Program-made: the position numbers and the translations under genes
DNA from: Pasteurellaceae bacterium LFhippo2
GTDB taxonomy: Bacteria > Pseudomonadota > Gammaproteobacteria > Enterobacterales > Pasteurellaceae
Reading direction: 5' to 3'
NCBI GenBank assembly: GCA_029852775.1
Contig: LEKJ01000116.1
Span: forward strand, 62,001-126,000
DNA: 64,000 bases
The notes under the pieces: model-generated
Told to the model about the DNA's origin: nothing
Seen by the model: the letters and a program-made list of their open reading frames with translations, nothing else
The model's database searches: none
Shown here: positions 54,520 through 63,199 of the stretch, piece after piece
How positions within the stretch are numbered: the first letter of the stretch is position 1
Layout of the letters: the number at the start of each line of letters is the position of its first letter

Positions 54520-55488
54520 ATGGGTGAGTTTGATTTAATTAAGCAATATTTTACCCGCTCTAACTTAAATAGAGCCGATATTGTACTTGCTGTCGGGGAC
54601 GATTGCGCCATTACTGCTATTGAGCCTCATCAACAACTCGCAATTACCACAGATACCCTTGTCTGTGGTACCCATTTTTTAGCCGATATTGATCCCTACG
54701 ATCTTGGTCACAAATCTGTCGCCGTAAACCTAAGTGACATTGCCTCAATGGGCGCAAAACCGACTTGGGTTTCTCTTGCCTTAACGCTTCCCTCTGTCAA
54801 TGAAACTTGGCTAGCTGAATTTAGCCGTGGCTTATTCGATATTTTAGATCGCCATAATGTCGCTCTTATTGGCGGTGATACAACTAAAGGACATCTATCA
54901 ATCACGCTAACGGCTCAAGGTGTGATAAATAAAGGCTCTGGTTTATTCCGTCATAATGCTAAAGTAGGCGATTTTATTTTTGTATCTGGTACCTTAGGCG
55001 ATAGTGCCGCAGGTTTAGAGCTGCTCTTAAATAAATCGCAACAGGATTATTCATCTTCTCAACGTCAGCTATTACAGCGTCATCTGCGCCCAACACCACG
55101 CGTTGAACTAGGACAAATTCTGACTAGTTATTCTCAATGTGCAATAGATATTTCAGATGGGCTATTAGCGGATTTAGGGCATATCTTAAAGCGTAGTCAA
55201 GTAGGTGCAACAATTGAGCTAGAAAAGCTTCCACTTTCGCAAAATTTAGTAGAAAACTACTCGCTTGATCAAGCTGAAAAATTTGCATTAACAGGCGGTG
55301 AAGATTACGAACTTTGCTTTACGGTTTCACCAAATCAGCGAGGAGCAATGGAACAAGCATTAACAGAACAGGGTATTTCTGTTACTTGCGTTGGGCAAAT
55401 TACCGAACAAGAACAGGGCTTAGTGCTTACTCGTAATGGAGAAAAGATTGACTTGCCGACAAGGGTTGGCTTTAATCATTTTGGTTAG
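54520..55488 (+). CDS. thiL: Thiamine-monophosphate kinase
   Basis: A 322-residue kinase with metal and ATP sites in VGDDCAI, TTDTLVCGTHFL, the VNLSDIASMGAKP block and ALIGGDTTKG. The substrate region is AIDISDGLLADLGHI. ThiL makes thiamine diphosphate from thiamine monophosphate. It lies 17 bp after nusB. A pair of hairpins separates it from pgpA. Confidence 0.95.
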   Translation: MGEFDLIKQYFTRSNLNRADIVLAVGDDCAITAIEPHQQLAITTDTLVCGTHFLADIDPYDLGHKSVAVNLSDIASMGAKPTWVSLALTLPSVNETWLAEFSRGLFDILDRHNVALIGGDTTKGHLSITLTAQGVINKGSGLFRHNAKVGDFIFVSGTLGDSAAGLELLLNKSQQDYSSSQRQLLQRHLRPTPRVELGQILTSYSQCAIDISDGLLADLGHILKRSQVGATIELEKLPLSQNLVENYSLDQAEKFALTGGEDYELCFTVSPNQRGAMEQALTEQGISVTCVGQITEQEQGLVLTRNGEKIDLPTRVGFNHFG

Positions 55489-55498
55489 CCCTCTCTCT

Positions 55499-55556
55499 GA
55501 TTTGAGCAAAAATATTTTTTGCTCAAATCTGTCTCTCTCCCAAAATTGGGAAAGAG
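55499..55556. repeat. Two hairpins in the thiL-pgpA spacer
   Basis: The first has arms GATTTGAGCAAAAA and TTTTTTGCTCAAATC around TA (55499-55529). The second has arms CTCTCCCAA and TTGGGAAAGAG (55535-55556). Neither is followed by a normal U-run, so they may be processing sites or mobile palindromes rather than terminators. Confidence 0.55.
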
Positions 55557-55591
55557 TTATAAAAATTATTTATCAAAAAACATAAATAGAT

Positions 55592-56062
55592 ATGAAAATT
55601 AACTTAAAAGATCCTATTCATTTTCTTGCCGTTGGCTTTGGTTCTGGCTTAATCAAACCAGCTCCAGGTACTTGGGGAACACTCGCTGGTGTTATCCTTT
55701 CAATTGTTCTGTGGGAATTAACTCACTCTCCACTCTTTTTTGTGGTACTAACACTCATTTCATTTTGGGCTGGTTGCTATATCTGCCAAAAAGCCAGTGA
55801 TGATTTAGGTGTTCACGATGATGGACGTATTGTTTGGGATGAGATCGTCGCTATCTTTATGCTCTTTGCCGTTCTACCTGAATATAATTGGCTCTACTAT
55901 CTACTCGCTTTTGTAGTCTTCCGTTTTTTTGATATTTTAAAACCTTATCCAATCCGCCATTTTGATGAAAAATTAGAAAGCGGTTTAGGGATTATGGTTG
56001 ATGATATTCTTGCGGCAGTTTACTCGGTTATAGTTCTTTATCTTATTTATTGGTTATTTTAA
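55592..56062 (+). CDS. pgpA: Phosphatidylglycerophosphatase A
   Basis: A 156-residue membrane phosphatase. The conserved N-terminal block is FGSGLIKPAPGTWGTLAG and the catalytic segment is DDGRIVWDEIVAIFM. Near the end is the FDILKPYPIRHFDEK motif followed by GIMVDDILAAVY. It removes phosphate from phosphatidylglycerol phosphate at the inner membrane. Its stop overlaps the start of the LysE gene (TAATG). Confidence 0.94.
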   Translation: MKINLKDPIHFLAVGFGSGLIKPAPGTWGTLAGVILSIVLWELTHSPLFFVVLTLISFWAGCYICQKASDDLGVHDDGRIVWDEIVAIFMLFAVLPEYNWLYYLLAFVVFRFFDILKPYPIRHFDEKLESGLGIMVDDILAAVYSVIVLYLIYWLF

Positions 56063-56688
56063 TGCTTACCATCTTTTTCGTTCAATTAGTGGGCTTAGTT
56101 AGCCCTGGCCCTGATTTTTTCTATGTTGCGCGTAAAGCAATGGCTGATAGTCGCCGTAATGCCATTTTAGGTACAATTGGTATCACTATTGGCGTTGCTT
56201 TCTGGAGTTTGATGGTTTTATTTGGACTCGCTTTTTTAAACCGCACAGTTCCTTCTTTTCAATACGTGTTAATGTTATTAGGCGGAGGTTATCTCGCTTA
56301 TAGCGGTCTGAAAATGGTACAAATCACCAAAAATGCACAGCTTGAAGGCAAGGTTGAAATTGATAAGAAATCATCGGCTTGGAAAGAGATTTTAAGTGGT
56401 TTGATGATTAATCTCTCTAACCCAAAGATCATCATCTTTTTCAGTAGTGTATTAGCAGGTTATGTTTCAAATCTATCAGCATTAAGCGATATTCTATTTG
56501 TGCTATTTATTCTAACGGGTAGTGCATTAGTCTATTTTATTATTATCGCTTGCTTATTCTCACATCGCCATATTCGCAATTTTTATGCCAAATATAACCG
56601 CTATTTAGATAATTTTGCGGGAGCTGTATTTATCTTATTTGGTATAAAATTGGTTTATGAAGGGATTACAACCCTATTTATGATGTAA
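56062..56688 (+). CDS. LysE/RhtB family amino-acid exporter
   Basis: A 208-residue protein with about six membrane helices. The opening is MLTIFFVQLVGLVSPGPDFF, the family hallmark, followed by GIGVA-like helix 2 and NLSNPKIIIFFSSVLAGY in helix 4. The start at 56062 overlaps the pgpA stop. The substrate is probably threonine, homoserine or a similar amino acid; RhtC-like proteins are closest by eye, but I leave the symbol blank. Confidence 0.85.
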   Translation: MLTIFFVQLVGLVSPGPDFFYVARKAMADSRRNAILGTIGITIGVAFWSLMVLFGLAFLNRTVPSFQYVLMLLGGGYLAYSGLKMVQITKNAQLEGKVEIDKKSSAWKEILSGLMINLSNPKIIIFFSSVLAGYVSNLSALSDILFVLFILTGSALVYFIIIACLFSHRHIRNFYAKYNRYLDNFAGAVFILFGIKLVYEGITTLFMM

Positions 56689-56709
56689 CAAAATAAAGCC
56701 CTTTAAATT

Positions 56710-56740
56710 ACAAGCGGTAAGATTTTCCAAAAATTTTGCA
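56710..56740 (+). repeat. Extended DNA uptake sequence
   Basis: ACAAGCGGT followed by a T-rich stretch and ATTTTGCA in the spacer after the LysE-family gene. Confidence 0.8.
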
Positions 56741-56755
56741 TATAAACTCCTAGAA

Positions 56756-56795
56756 TAAAAAAATGGCGCGAACGTAGGGATGTCGCGCCACTATA
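56756..56795 (-). terminator. Terminator after the chalcone-isomerase-like gene
   Basis: Stem TGGCGCGA / TCGCGCCA with a long T-run on the minus strand. Confidence 0.8.
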
Positions 56796-56796
56796 T

Positions 56797-57570
56797 TTAG
56801 CTTAATGGATAGATTTTTGCAGGAATCGCATCTTCTGGCATTCGAATTTCTAGCTCAGCCTCTTTTGGATCTGGCTCTTCAATTTTAACTCTAGGAGCTA
56901 CTTTTGGAGCTTGTTTTGGTTCGGTTTGCTCTAAAGGCTTAGCATTTTTATAGCTAGTCGTCTTAATCTCTTGGGTTGCTGTAATTAACTTACCTTGCAA
57001 GGTTTCTTTTAAATCATCACTAACTTGCTCATCTTCTGGCTCTGCAGGCCCTAACTCAATTGCTTGCTCCGTATTCTCTTTCACAAGCTCAGGACTGATA
57101 TTTGCTAATAGATTACGCCCAACGTCCACTTTAGGATCAAGCCATACTGCAAGTACTGCATTATTAAAATCTTTATCAAAAATTTCAGGAATTACCGTAT
57201 TATTCAAAATAAAGTAACCTTTATCTTCTAAAGCAATATAGACTAATCGATCCGCTTTCTTAATATTTGGTAAAATTTTTCTTAAACGATCGATCACGTC
57301 ATCTTGATTTGGCAGTGAAATCCCTAGACTTCCCCAAGTTCTAGCCAAAGAAATAGCAAAATCTCGGCCATCGACTGGCTTTTCATAATCAAAAGTCAAC
57401 ATTAATGGGCGGGTATTAGCTTCATAATTCCCAGATTCAGATGAAAGAATCACGTGGTAAATTCTAAATGGCCCCCACTCATAATCGGCGCTACTCACAG
57501 TCTTCCAAGTCGCCTGAGCAATACCGCTGAAAAATAACATAACAGCTGAAAAAATAATACTTATACGCAT
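56797..57570 (-). CDS. Secreted chalcone-isomerase-like protein
   Basis: A 257-residue precursor with signal peptide ending IAQA-TW. The first 160 residues resemble bacterial chalcone-isomerase-like secreted proteins: LTFDYEKPVDGRDFAISL, LRKILPNIKKADRLVYIAL and then FDKDFNNAVLAVWLDP. The rest is Pro/Glu/Lys-rich and looks disordered. Bacterial relatives have no known enzyme activity. It is alone, with a terminator, and convergent with the LysE-family gene. I am fairly sure of the fold and unsure of anything else. Confidence 0.55.
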   Translation of the reverse strand: MRISIIFSAVMLFFSGIAQATWKTVSSADYEWGPFRIYHVILSSESGNYEANTRPLMLTFDYEKPVDGRDFAISLARTWGSLGISLPNQDDVIDRLRKILPNIKKADRLVYIALEDKGYFILNNTVIPEIFDKDFNNAVLAVWLDPKVDVGRNLLANISPELVKENTEQAIELGPAEPEDEQVSDDLKETLQGKLITATQEIKTTSYKNAKPLEQTEPKQAPKVAPRVKIEEPDPKEAELEIRMPEDAIPAKIYPLS

Positions 57571-57775
57571 ATATCTCTACTTATTCAAGAATGGTAAATA
57601 AAAGCCAAAAGGGTTTACATTATACAGTGAAATAATCCAATTAGGCACAAGATTTTTTTTGATTGAAATTTTGTGATCTACCTCAAACTTTCGGAAATTA
57701 ATCAGAGCAAAAAAGTCACAAAATGCTACTATTCTAGCCAATTCATCAACCTAAATGCTATGAAGGAGTTAATTT

Positions 57776-57985
57776 ATGTTCCCTGAATTTCGCGATTTAA
57801 TTAGTAAATTAAAAGCTGAAGATGCTCACTTTGCTCGTCTTTTTGAAAAGCATAATGAGTTAGATCATAAGATCAAAAATATGGAAGCCAATATTGAGCT
57901 TGCAACCAATACTGAAATTGAAATATTGAAAAAGGAAAAATTACATATCAAAGATGAACTCTATGCAATTCTAAAAAAATCTTAG
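57776..57985 (+). CDS. YdcH/DUF465 coiled-coil protein
   Basis: A 69-residue helical hairpin protein: FRDLISKLKAEDAHFARLFEKHNELDHKI followed by EIEILKKEKLHIKDELYAIL, split across two helices. The AHF and FxxHNELD motif is typical of DUF465 (YdcH). Function is unknown. AAGGAG precedes the ATG. It is followed by its own terminator at 57995-58019. Confidence 0.85.
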   Translation: MFPEFRDLISKLKAEDAHFARLFEKHNELDHKIKNMEANIELATNTEIEILKKEKLHIKDELYAILKKS

Positions 57986-57994
57986 CCTAACATT

Positions 57995-58019
57995 GATGCC
58001 CGCCTAAAGCGGGCATTTC
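57995..58019 (+). terminator. Terminator after the YdcH-like gene
   Basis: Stem ATGCCCGC / GCGGGCAT with loop CTAAA and a T-rich tail. Confidence 0.8.
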
Positions 58020-58040
58020 TGTCTCTAGATTTAAAAAATA

Positions 58041-58066
58041 AAAAACCCAGCCTAAGCTGGGTTTTT
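58041..58066 (-). terminator. Terminator after rplI
   Basis: Stem AAAACCCAGC / GCTGGGTTTT with loop and T-run on the minus strand. Confidence 0.85.
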
Positions 58067-58082
58067 CCATAATCAGTTAAGA

Positions 58083-58532
58083 TTATTCTGCAACGATGTT
58101 TAATGTTACAGTTGCATTCACTTCAGCGTGTAAGTGAATTTTGATTTCGTGTTCGCCAGTTGTACGTAATGCACCTTCTGATAAACGAACTTCAGCTTTA
58201 GTTACTGCAACACCTGCTGCTGTTACTGCATCAGCGATGTCACGTGCACCAACAGAACCGAATAAACGGCCATCGTCACCAGCTTTAGAAGTGATAACTA
58301 CAGCTGCTAAGTTAGCTAATTCTGCTGCACGAGTTTGTGCTGCTGCTAATGCTGCTGCTGCTTTAGCTTCTAATTCTGCACGACGAGATTCGAAGTGCGC
58401 GATGTTTGCTGCTGTTGCCATAACTGCTTTACCTTGTGGGATTAAGTAGTTACGAGCATAACCTGCTTTAACTGTTACTTGGTCGCCAACTGTACCTAGT
58501 TGGTCAACTTTGTCTAATAAAATAACTTGCAT
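58083..58532 (-). CDS. rplI: 50S ribosomal protein L9
   Basis: A 149-residue protein: [19 protein letters not shown], then [20 protein letters not shown] (the rRNA-binding N-domain). A long central helix rich in Ala and the C-domain with [11 protein letters not shown] follow. It is the last gene of rpsF-priB-rpsR-rplI, 17 bp after rpsR. Confidence 0.97.
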   Translation of the reverse strand: MQVILLDKVDQLGTVGDQVTVKAGYARNYLIPQGKAVMATAANIAHFESRRAELEAKAAAALAAAQTRAAELANLAAVVITSKAGDDGRLFGSVGARDIADAVTAAGVAVTKAEVRLSEGALRTTGEHEIKIHLHAEVNATVTLNIVAE

Positions 58533-58549
58533 TGACTAGTCCTCTTAGA

Positions 58550-59100
<551 letters not shown>

Positions 59101-59114
<14 letters not shown>

Positions 59115-59475
59115 CCTCTGCTTCAACTTCAGCTACTGCTTCAGAAGATTTAGCTTCTTTAGCTTTAACCATTGGTGACGCTTCAGTTACTGCACTTTTA
59201 GTGTGAACGATTAAGTTACGAAGAACTGCATCGTTGTAACGGAAGTTAGTTTCTAGCTCGTCGATTACACTTTGTGGTGCTTCTACATTCATTAACACGT
59301 AGTGTGCTTTGTGAAGTTTGTTGATTGGGTACGCTAATTGACGACGACCCCAATCTTCTAAGCGATGTACTTGACCGCCTGCTTCTGTTACAGAAGCGGT
59401 ATAACGTTCAATCATACCAGGTACTTGTTCGCTTTGGTCCGGGTGAACCATAAAAACGATTTCGTAGTGACGCAT
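59101..59475 (-). CDS. rpsF: 30S ribosomal protein S6
   Basis: A 124-residue protein: [38 protein letters not shown] and [11 protein letters not shown]. It has the acidic Glu/Ala-rich tail that RimK modifies with glutamates in E. coli. It heads the rpsF-priB-rpsR-rplI operon. Its leader can form the S6:S18-binding stem used for feedback. Confidence 0.97.
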
Positions 59476-59480
59476 TGTCG

Positions 59481-59542
59481 ATCCTTACGGGTTAGCAGCC
59501 TCCAACGTAATTGCCAGTCACCAGCTTGTGGAAGCAAGGATT
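59481..59542 (-). promoter_or_regulatory. S6:S18-type mRNA leader before rpsF
   Basis: On the minus strand an outer stem ATCCTT / AAGGAT encloses an inner stem TTCCA / TGGAG. An unpaired CCG lies just before AAGGAT. This is the layout of the known S6:S18 complex binding motif, and it ends about 6 bp before the rpsF ATG. Confidence 0.6.
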
Positions 59543-59610
59543 AAAAAGAGATGTGACTGAAGGCGCGTATTATACTGATAAATAAAAATTGTACAAGGGG
59601 AAATAATAGG

Positions 59611-59646
59611 ACAAGCGGTAAGATTTCGAAATTTTTTTGCAAAAAT
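59611..59646 (+). repeat. Extended DNA uptake sequence
   Basis: ACAAGCGGT followed by AAATTTTTTTGCAAAAA in the spacer between rpsF and the Nramp-related gene. Confidence 0.85.
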
Positions 59647-59675
59647 AGGCAGACTTTCGTCTGCCTAAATATTAT

Positions 59676-60935
59676 TTAGCTTAAAAAGCCAAATTGATGA
59701 GCAATAAATAAAAGAGTGAAGCTAGTTAAGTAGATTAAGCCAATGATAGATAACCAGAATAATCCACCTTTTACTTTATGTTCCCCTTTCAATACTAATG
59801 AAAGATTTAAGTATGCGAAGATCGGGGTTGATACAAATGAACAAATCATCGCAAAACTTAACATTTTTGCCACGTCACTCATAAAGAAACTAATAATCAC
59901 AATGCCCGCAACAGAAGCAAATGTCATCCATACATTTAATTGCATTTGCGAACTTTCAGTTTTATTTAATAAAATACGTAACGCTTCTGCATTTGCTCGC
60001 GAGTAACCATCAATCACAGTAATTGTCGTTCCAAACATACACATAAATGCAATAAATGCGATTAAGTAAGTTGACCATTCACCAATAGCATACGCATACA
60101 TTTTAATAAGTTGTGCAATGTATTTAACGCCAGCTTGTTCAACCACTTCTCCTGAACCATATTGAACAATAGCCCCTAACGCAAGAAATACTAAAGCCAA
60201 AATTGCAGTACCAATAAAACCCACATTGAAATCAAATAAGCCATCTTTATAGCTAATTGTTTGGAAACGTTTTTTCGCCACAACCCACATAGAGTTAATC
60301 GCAGAAATTTCAATTGGAGCCGGCATCCACCCCATTAATGCTACGATAAATGCTAAAGAAGCAAGATTCCAAGGCGATGGTTCAATAAAATCAGGTGTCA
60401 TCACAGAACCTTTTAAACTCGCAATAATTACCGCGCTTACCGTTGATACTGTTAGAGAAATCATAATCCATTTAGATAATTTATCTAAAAAACGGTATTT
60501 TCCTAGTAATAACATTCCCCAAGTTACCGAAATCACAATTGTACTTAATTGCGGGATGGTTAATCCCCAAGATTTTGGTAGAATAAAACTTAATATAGCT
60601 GCCGTTACAATACCAACACCGGCAGTATTAATCATCGTTGCAAAAATATTTAAAATAAAAAATACCCAAAGATATATTCCGCCTTTTTCTTTATATCCTT
60701 CAAGTAATGTTTTTCCTGTACCCAAAGTGTATTGAACACCAAATCGGAAGAATGGATATTTGAAAAGGTTGGCTAAAATAATAATGATCGCAAGTTGCCA
60801 ACCGTAAATTGCGCCTGCTTGTGTTGAAGCCACGATATGTGAACCACCTACTGCAGCTGAAGCCATCAGAACACCAGGCCCCATAGCTGCAAATTTTGAT
60901 CCCCAGGTTGAAACTGGTTCTTGTTGTGTTGTCAT
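59676..60935 (-). CDS. Nramp-related transporter with altered metal site
   Basis: A 419-residue protein with about eleven membrane helices, started at ATG 60935. It follows the Nramp fold: GPGVLMASAAVGGSHIVAS is helix 1 and GWMPAPIEISAINS is helix 6. Classical Nramp proteins have DPGN in helix 1 and MPH in helix 6 to bind Mn or Fe. Here those positions read VGGSH and MPAP, so the usual Asp and Asn ligands are missing. The substrate may be another cation or a different solute. It is divergent from the nuclease gene. Confidence 0.8.
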   Translation of the reverse strand: MTTQQEPVSTWGSKFAAMGPGVLMASAAVGGSHIVASTQAGAIYGWQLAIIIILANLFKYPFFRFGVQYTLGTGKTLLEGYKEKGGIYLWVFFILNIFATMINTAGVGIVTAAILSFILPKSWGLTIPQLSTIVISVTWGMLLLGKYRFLDKLSKWIMISLTVSTVSAVIIASLKGSVMTPDFIEPSPWNLASLAFIVALMGWMPAPIEISAINSMWVVAKKRFQTISYKDGLFDFNVGFIGTAILALVFLALGAIVQYGSGEVVEQAGVKYIAQLIKMYAYAIGEWSTYLIAFIAFMCMFGTTITVIDGYSRANAEALRILLNKTESSQMQLNVWMTFASVAGIVIISFFMSDVAKMLSFAMICSFVSTPIFAYLNLSLVLKGEHKVKGGLFWLSIIGLIYLTSFTLLFIAHQFGFLS

Positions 60936-61080
60936 AATAATATTCTCGTTTAATAAATTTTTAGATAAGACTGTTATATGCCAAAAAGCACTAGGAATTT
61001 TAATCAAAATATATTTAAATACAATAGCAAAATTATTATTCACTAAAAAAAGCTCAAAAACTCTAAAAAACTTAATTCAT

Positions 61081-61878
61081 ATGAAAATAAAACACTATTT
61101 TTTAATTACCCTATGGAATTTAATTCTATTTTTTCCTAATTTTTCGGAAGCTGCCATTCAAAATATTCAATGCAAAGTCGTTGGAATTAGTGATGGCGAT
61201 ACTCTAACTTGCTTAGAAAATAAAACTCAGCACAAAATTCGCTTGCTTTATATTGACGCGCCTGAATCTGGTCAACCATTTGGGAGTAACGCTAAAAAAG
61301 CCTTATCTGATATAGTGTTTAATAAAAATGTAACAATCGCTTCAACAGTCAAAGATCGCTATGGGCGAACATTAGGCGTTGTCTATTACGGAAATATAAA
61401 CGCTAATTTAAGGCTTGTTGAACAAGGAATGGCTTGGGCATATCGTCCCCAAACAAGAGCTGAATATAGATTTGCTCAGGAAGATGCCCGAATTAAAAAA
61501 ATTGGTTTGTGGCAAGATAAAAATGCTATTGAGCCTTCGGAGTGGAGAAAAAATGGAAAAAAGTCCACATCAAACGTAAATCAACCAACTCCCGTACCTA
61601 CAGTTTCAAGCGCACAATGTAAAATCGAGTTGAGCTTAGATAAAATATCTATTTCAAAATTGATTGATTATATTGATTGCGATTGGAAACAGTTAGTAAA
61701 AGATAATATTGATGATTTAAATGGCAGTGTTTTATTTGCCTTACTTGGCTTGTTATTTGTCCCAAAATCAATTTCAAGTATTCGAAATATGATTAGACGC
61801 AAAGCAACCAATATGGCGAAACGCCAAGTGAAGAAAACAATTAAATCAGTAACAGGAACATCGAGAAAAAGAAGATGA
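61081..61878 (+). CDS. Secreted thermonuclease-like protein (SNase fold)
   Basis: A 265-residue protein with a signal peptide ending SEAA. The staphylococcal-nuclease domain (about 27-155) has VVGISDGDTLTC, then IRLLYIDAPES, VKDRYGRTLGVV and the YRPQTRAEYRFAQEDARIKK block with Arg and Glu active-site residues. The C-terminal part has a possible membrane helix (about 218-233, LFALLGLLFVPKSI) and a very basic tail. It may be anchored. Its stop overlaps the start of the desulfurase gene. Weak AT-rich leader; no clear ribosome binding site. Confidence 0.8.
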   Translation: MKIKHYFLITLWNLILFFPNFSEAAIQNIQCKVVGISDGDTLTCLENKTQHKIRLLYIDAPESGQPFGSNAKKALSDIVFNKNVTIASTVKDRYGRTLGVVYYGNINANLRLVEQGMAWAYRPQTRAEYRFAQEDARIKKIGLWQDKNAIEPSEWRKNGKKSTSNVNQPTPVPTVSSAQCKIELSLDKISISKLIDYIDCDWKQLVKDNIDDLNGSVLFALLGLLFVPKSISSIRNMIRRKATNMAKRQVKKTIKSVTGTSRKRR

Positions 61879-63083
61879 TAAATTCAACACTTAACCAACA
61901 ATTTCGTCAGCAGTTTCCATTTTTTAGCAATGAACAAAGTTGGACTTACCTTGATTCTGCTGCAACAACTTTAAAGCCAGAAATATTACTCAAGGCGACT
62001 GATGAGTTTTATCGCTCCGCCGGTTCCGTCCATCGCAGTCAATATGACTTAGCACAAACGGAAGCTTACGAACAAGCTCGAGATCTAGTCAAACAAAGAT
62101 TTAATATAGAAGATCGTAAAGCTGTTATCTGGACAAGTGGAACAACTCACTCGATAAATATTGTCGCGCACGGAATAGAGAATCAGATTCAAGCAGATGA
62201 TGAGATTGTTGTATCTATCGCAGAGCACCACGCTAATTTTATTCCTTGGCAACAACTAGCAGAACGCACGGGAGCGAAATTAATTGTACTACCTGTAAAT
62301 TGCAAATTTTTACTCGAATCTGACCGCTTGCAACAAGCTCTTTCACCAAGAACAAAACTTGTTGCCTTTAATCTTGTTTCAAATGTTACTGGCGTACATC
62401 AAAACGCTCAGCAACTGATTTCTACGATTCGTCAGCACTCATCAGCAAAAATAATGTTAGATGTGGCACAAGCAGTTTGCTGTGAAAAAGTCGATATCCA
62501 AGCGCTTGATGCTGATTTTTATGCGTTTTCAGCCCATAAGATGTATGGCCCAACAGGAATAGGCGTTTTAACAGGTAAATTAACAAGCCTTGAACAGCTT
62601 TCTCCACTCTTTTTTGGTGGTAAAATGCTACAAAATGTAACAGAAAGCCAGCTGACTTTAGCTGAACTCCCCTATCGTTTGGAAGCTGGGACCCCCAATA
62701 TTGCTGGAATTATTGGATTTAGTAAAGTTCTTGAATGGTTAAATCAGTGGGATTTTGTTGAATTAAATAAACATCTATATCAACTGGCAGAGTGTGTTAA
62801 AACCCGTTTAAGGACTTATCCAGAAATCGAGCTTATTAGCAATGATGAAATTAGCCCAACAATCAGTTTTCTATTTAAAAATCAGCACCACGCCGACATT
62901 GCTGCAATACTGGCAGAAAAAAATATTGCTTTGCGAGTTGGTGAACATTGCGCTAAGCCTTATTTACGCCATCTGGAAAAAACAGGGACATTAAGAATTT
63001 CGTTAGCGCACTATAATAATCAACAAGATATTGAACAATTTTTCGAAGGGCTTAATTTTGCATTAGAGATTCTGGCTGATTAG
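61875..63083 (+). CDS. Cysteine desulfurase, CsdA/SufS-type
   Basis: A 402-residue class V aminotransferase-fold PLP enzyme. The opening is YLDSAATTLKPEI, followed by HRSQYDLAQ, the EHHANFIPWQ block and the PLP Lys in FSAHKMYGPTGIG. The active-site Cys is in RVGEHCAKPYLRH near residue 357. CsdA- and SufS-type enzymes move sulfur from cysteine to Fe-S or other acceptors. No CsdE/SufE gene is next to it. The ATG overlaps the nuclease stop by 4 bp. An uptake-like word lies at 62300-62333. Confidence 0.88.
   Translation: MINSTLNQQFRQQFPFFSNEQSWTYLDSAATTLKPEILLKATDEFYRSAGSVHRSQYDLAQTEAYEQARDLVKQRFNIEDRKAVIWTSGTTHSINIVAHGIENQIQADDEIVVSIAEHHANFIPWQQLAERTGAKLIVLPVNCKFLLESDRLQQALSPRTKLVAFNLVSNVTGVHQNAQQLISTIRQHSSAKIMLDVAQAVCCEKVDIQALDADFYAFSAHKMYGPTGIGVLTGKLTSLEQLSPLFFGGKMLQNVTESQLTLAELPYRLEAGTPNIAGIIGFSKVLEWLNQWDFVELNKHLYQLAECVKTRLRTYPEIELISNDEISPTISFLFKNQHHADIAAILAEKNIALRVGEHCAKPYLRHLEKTGTLRISLAHYNNQQDIEQFFEGLNFALEILAD
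62300..62333 (-). repeat. Extended DNA uptake-like word in the desulfurase gene
   Basis: Minus-strand GCAAGCGGTC followed by AAAAATTTGCAA; first base differs from the core word. Confidence 0.65.
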
Positions 63084-63199
63084 TTCACTTAGATCAAAAA
63101 ATTATAAATTACCCAATTTTCCGCTAGAACAGAAAGGCGGAATAAGGTAATCTTCACAACAGTTTTTATTTATTTCAAAAATTTTATTAAGGTGTCAAA

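Noticed and set aside
58300-58400. GCTGCT-type run that looks like a simple repeat
   Set aside because: It is the alanine-rich helix of ribosomal protein L9, not a slippage tract.
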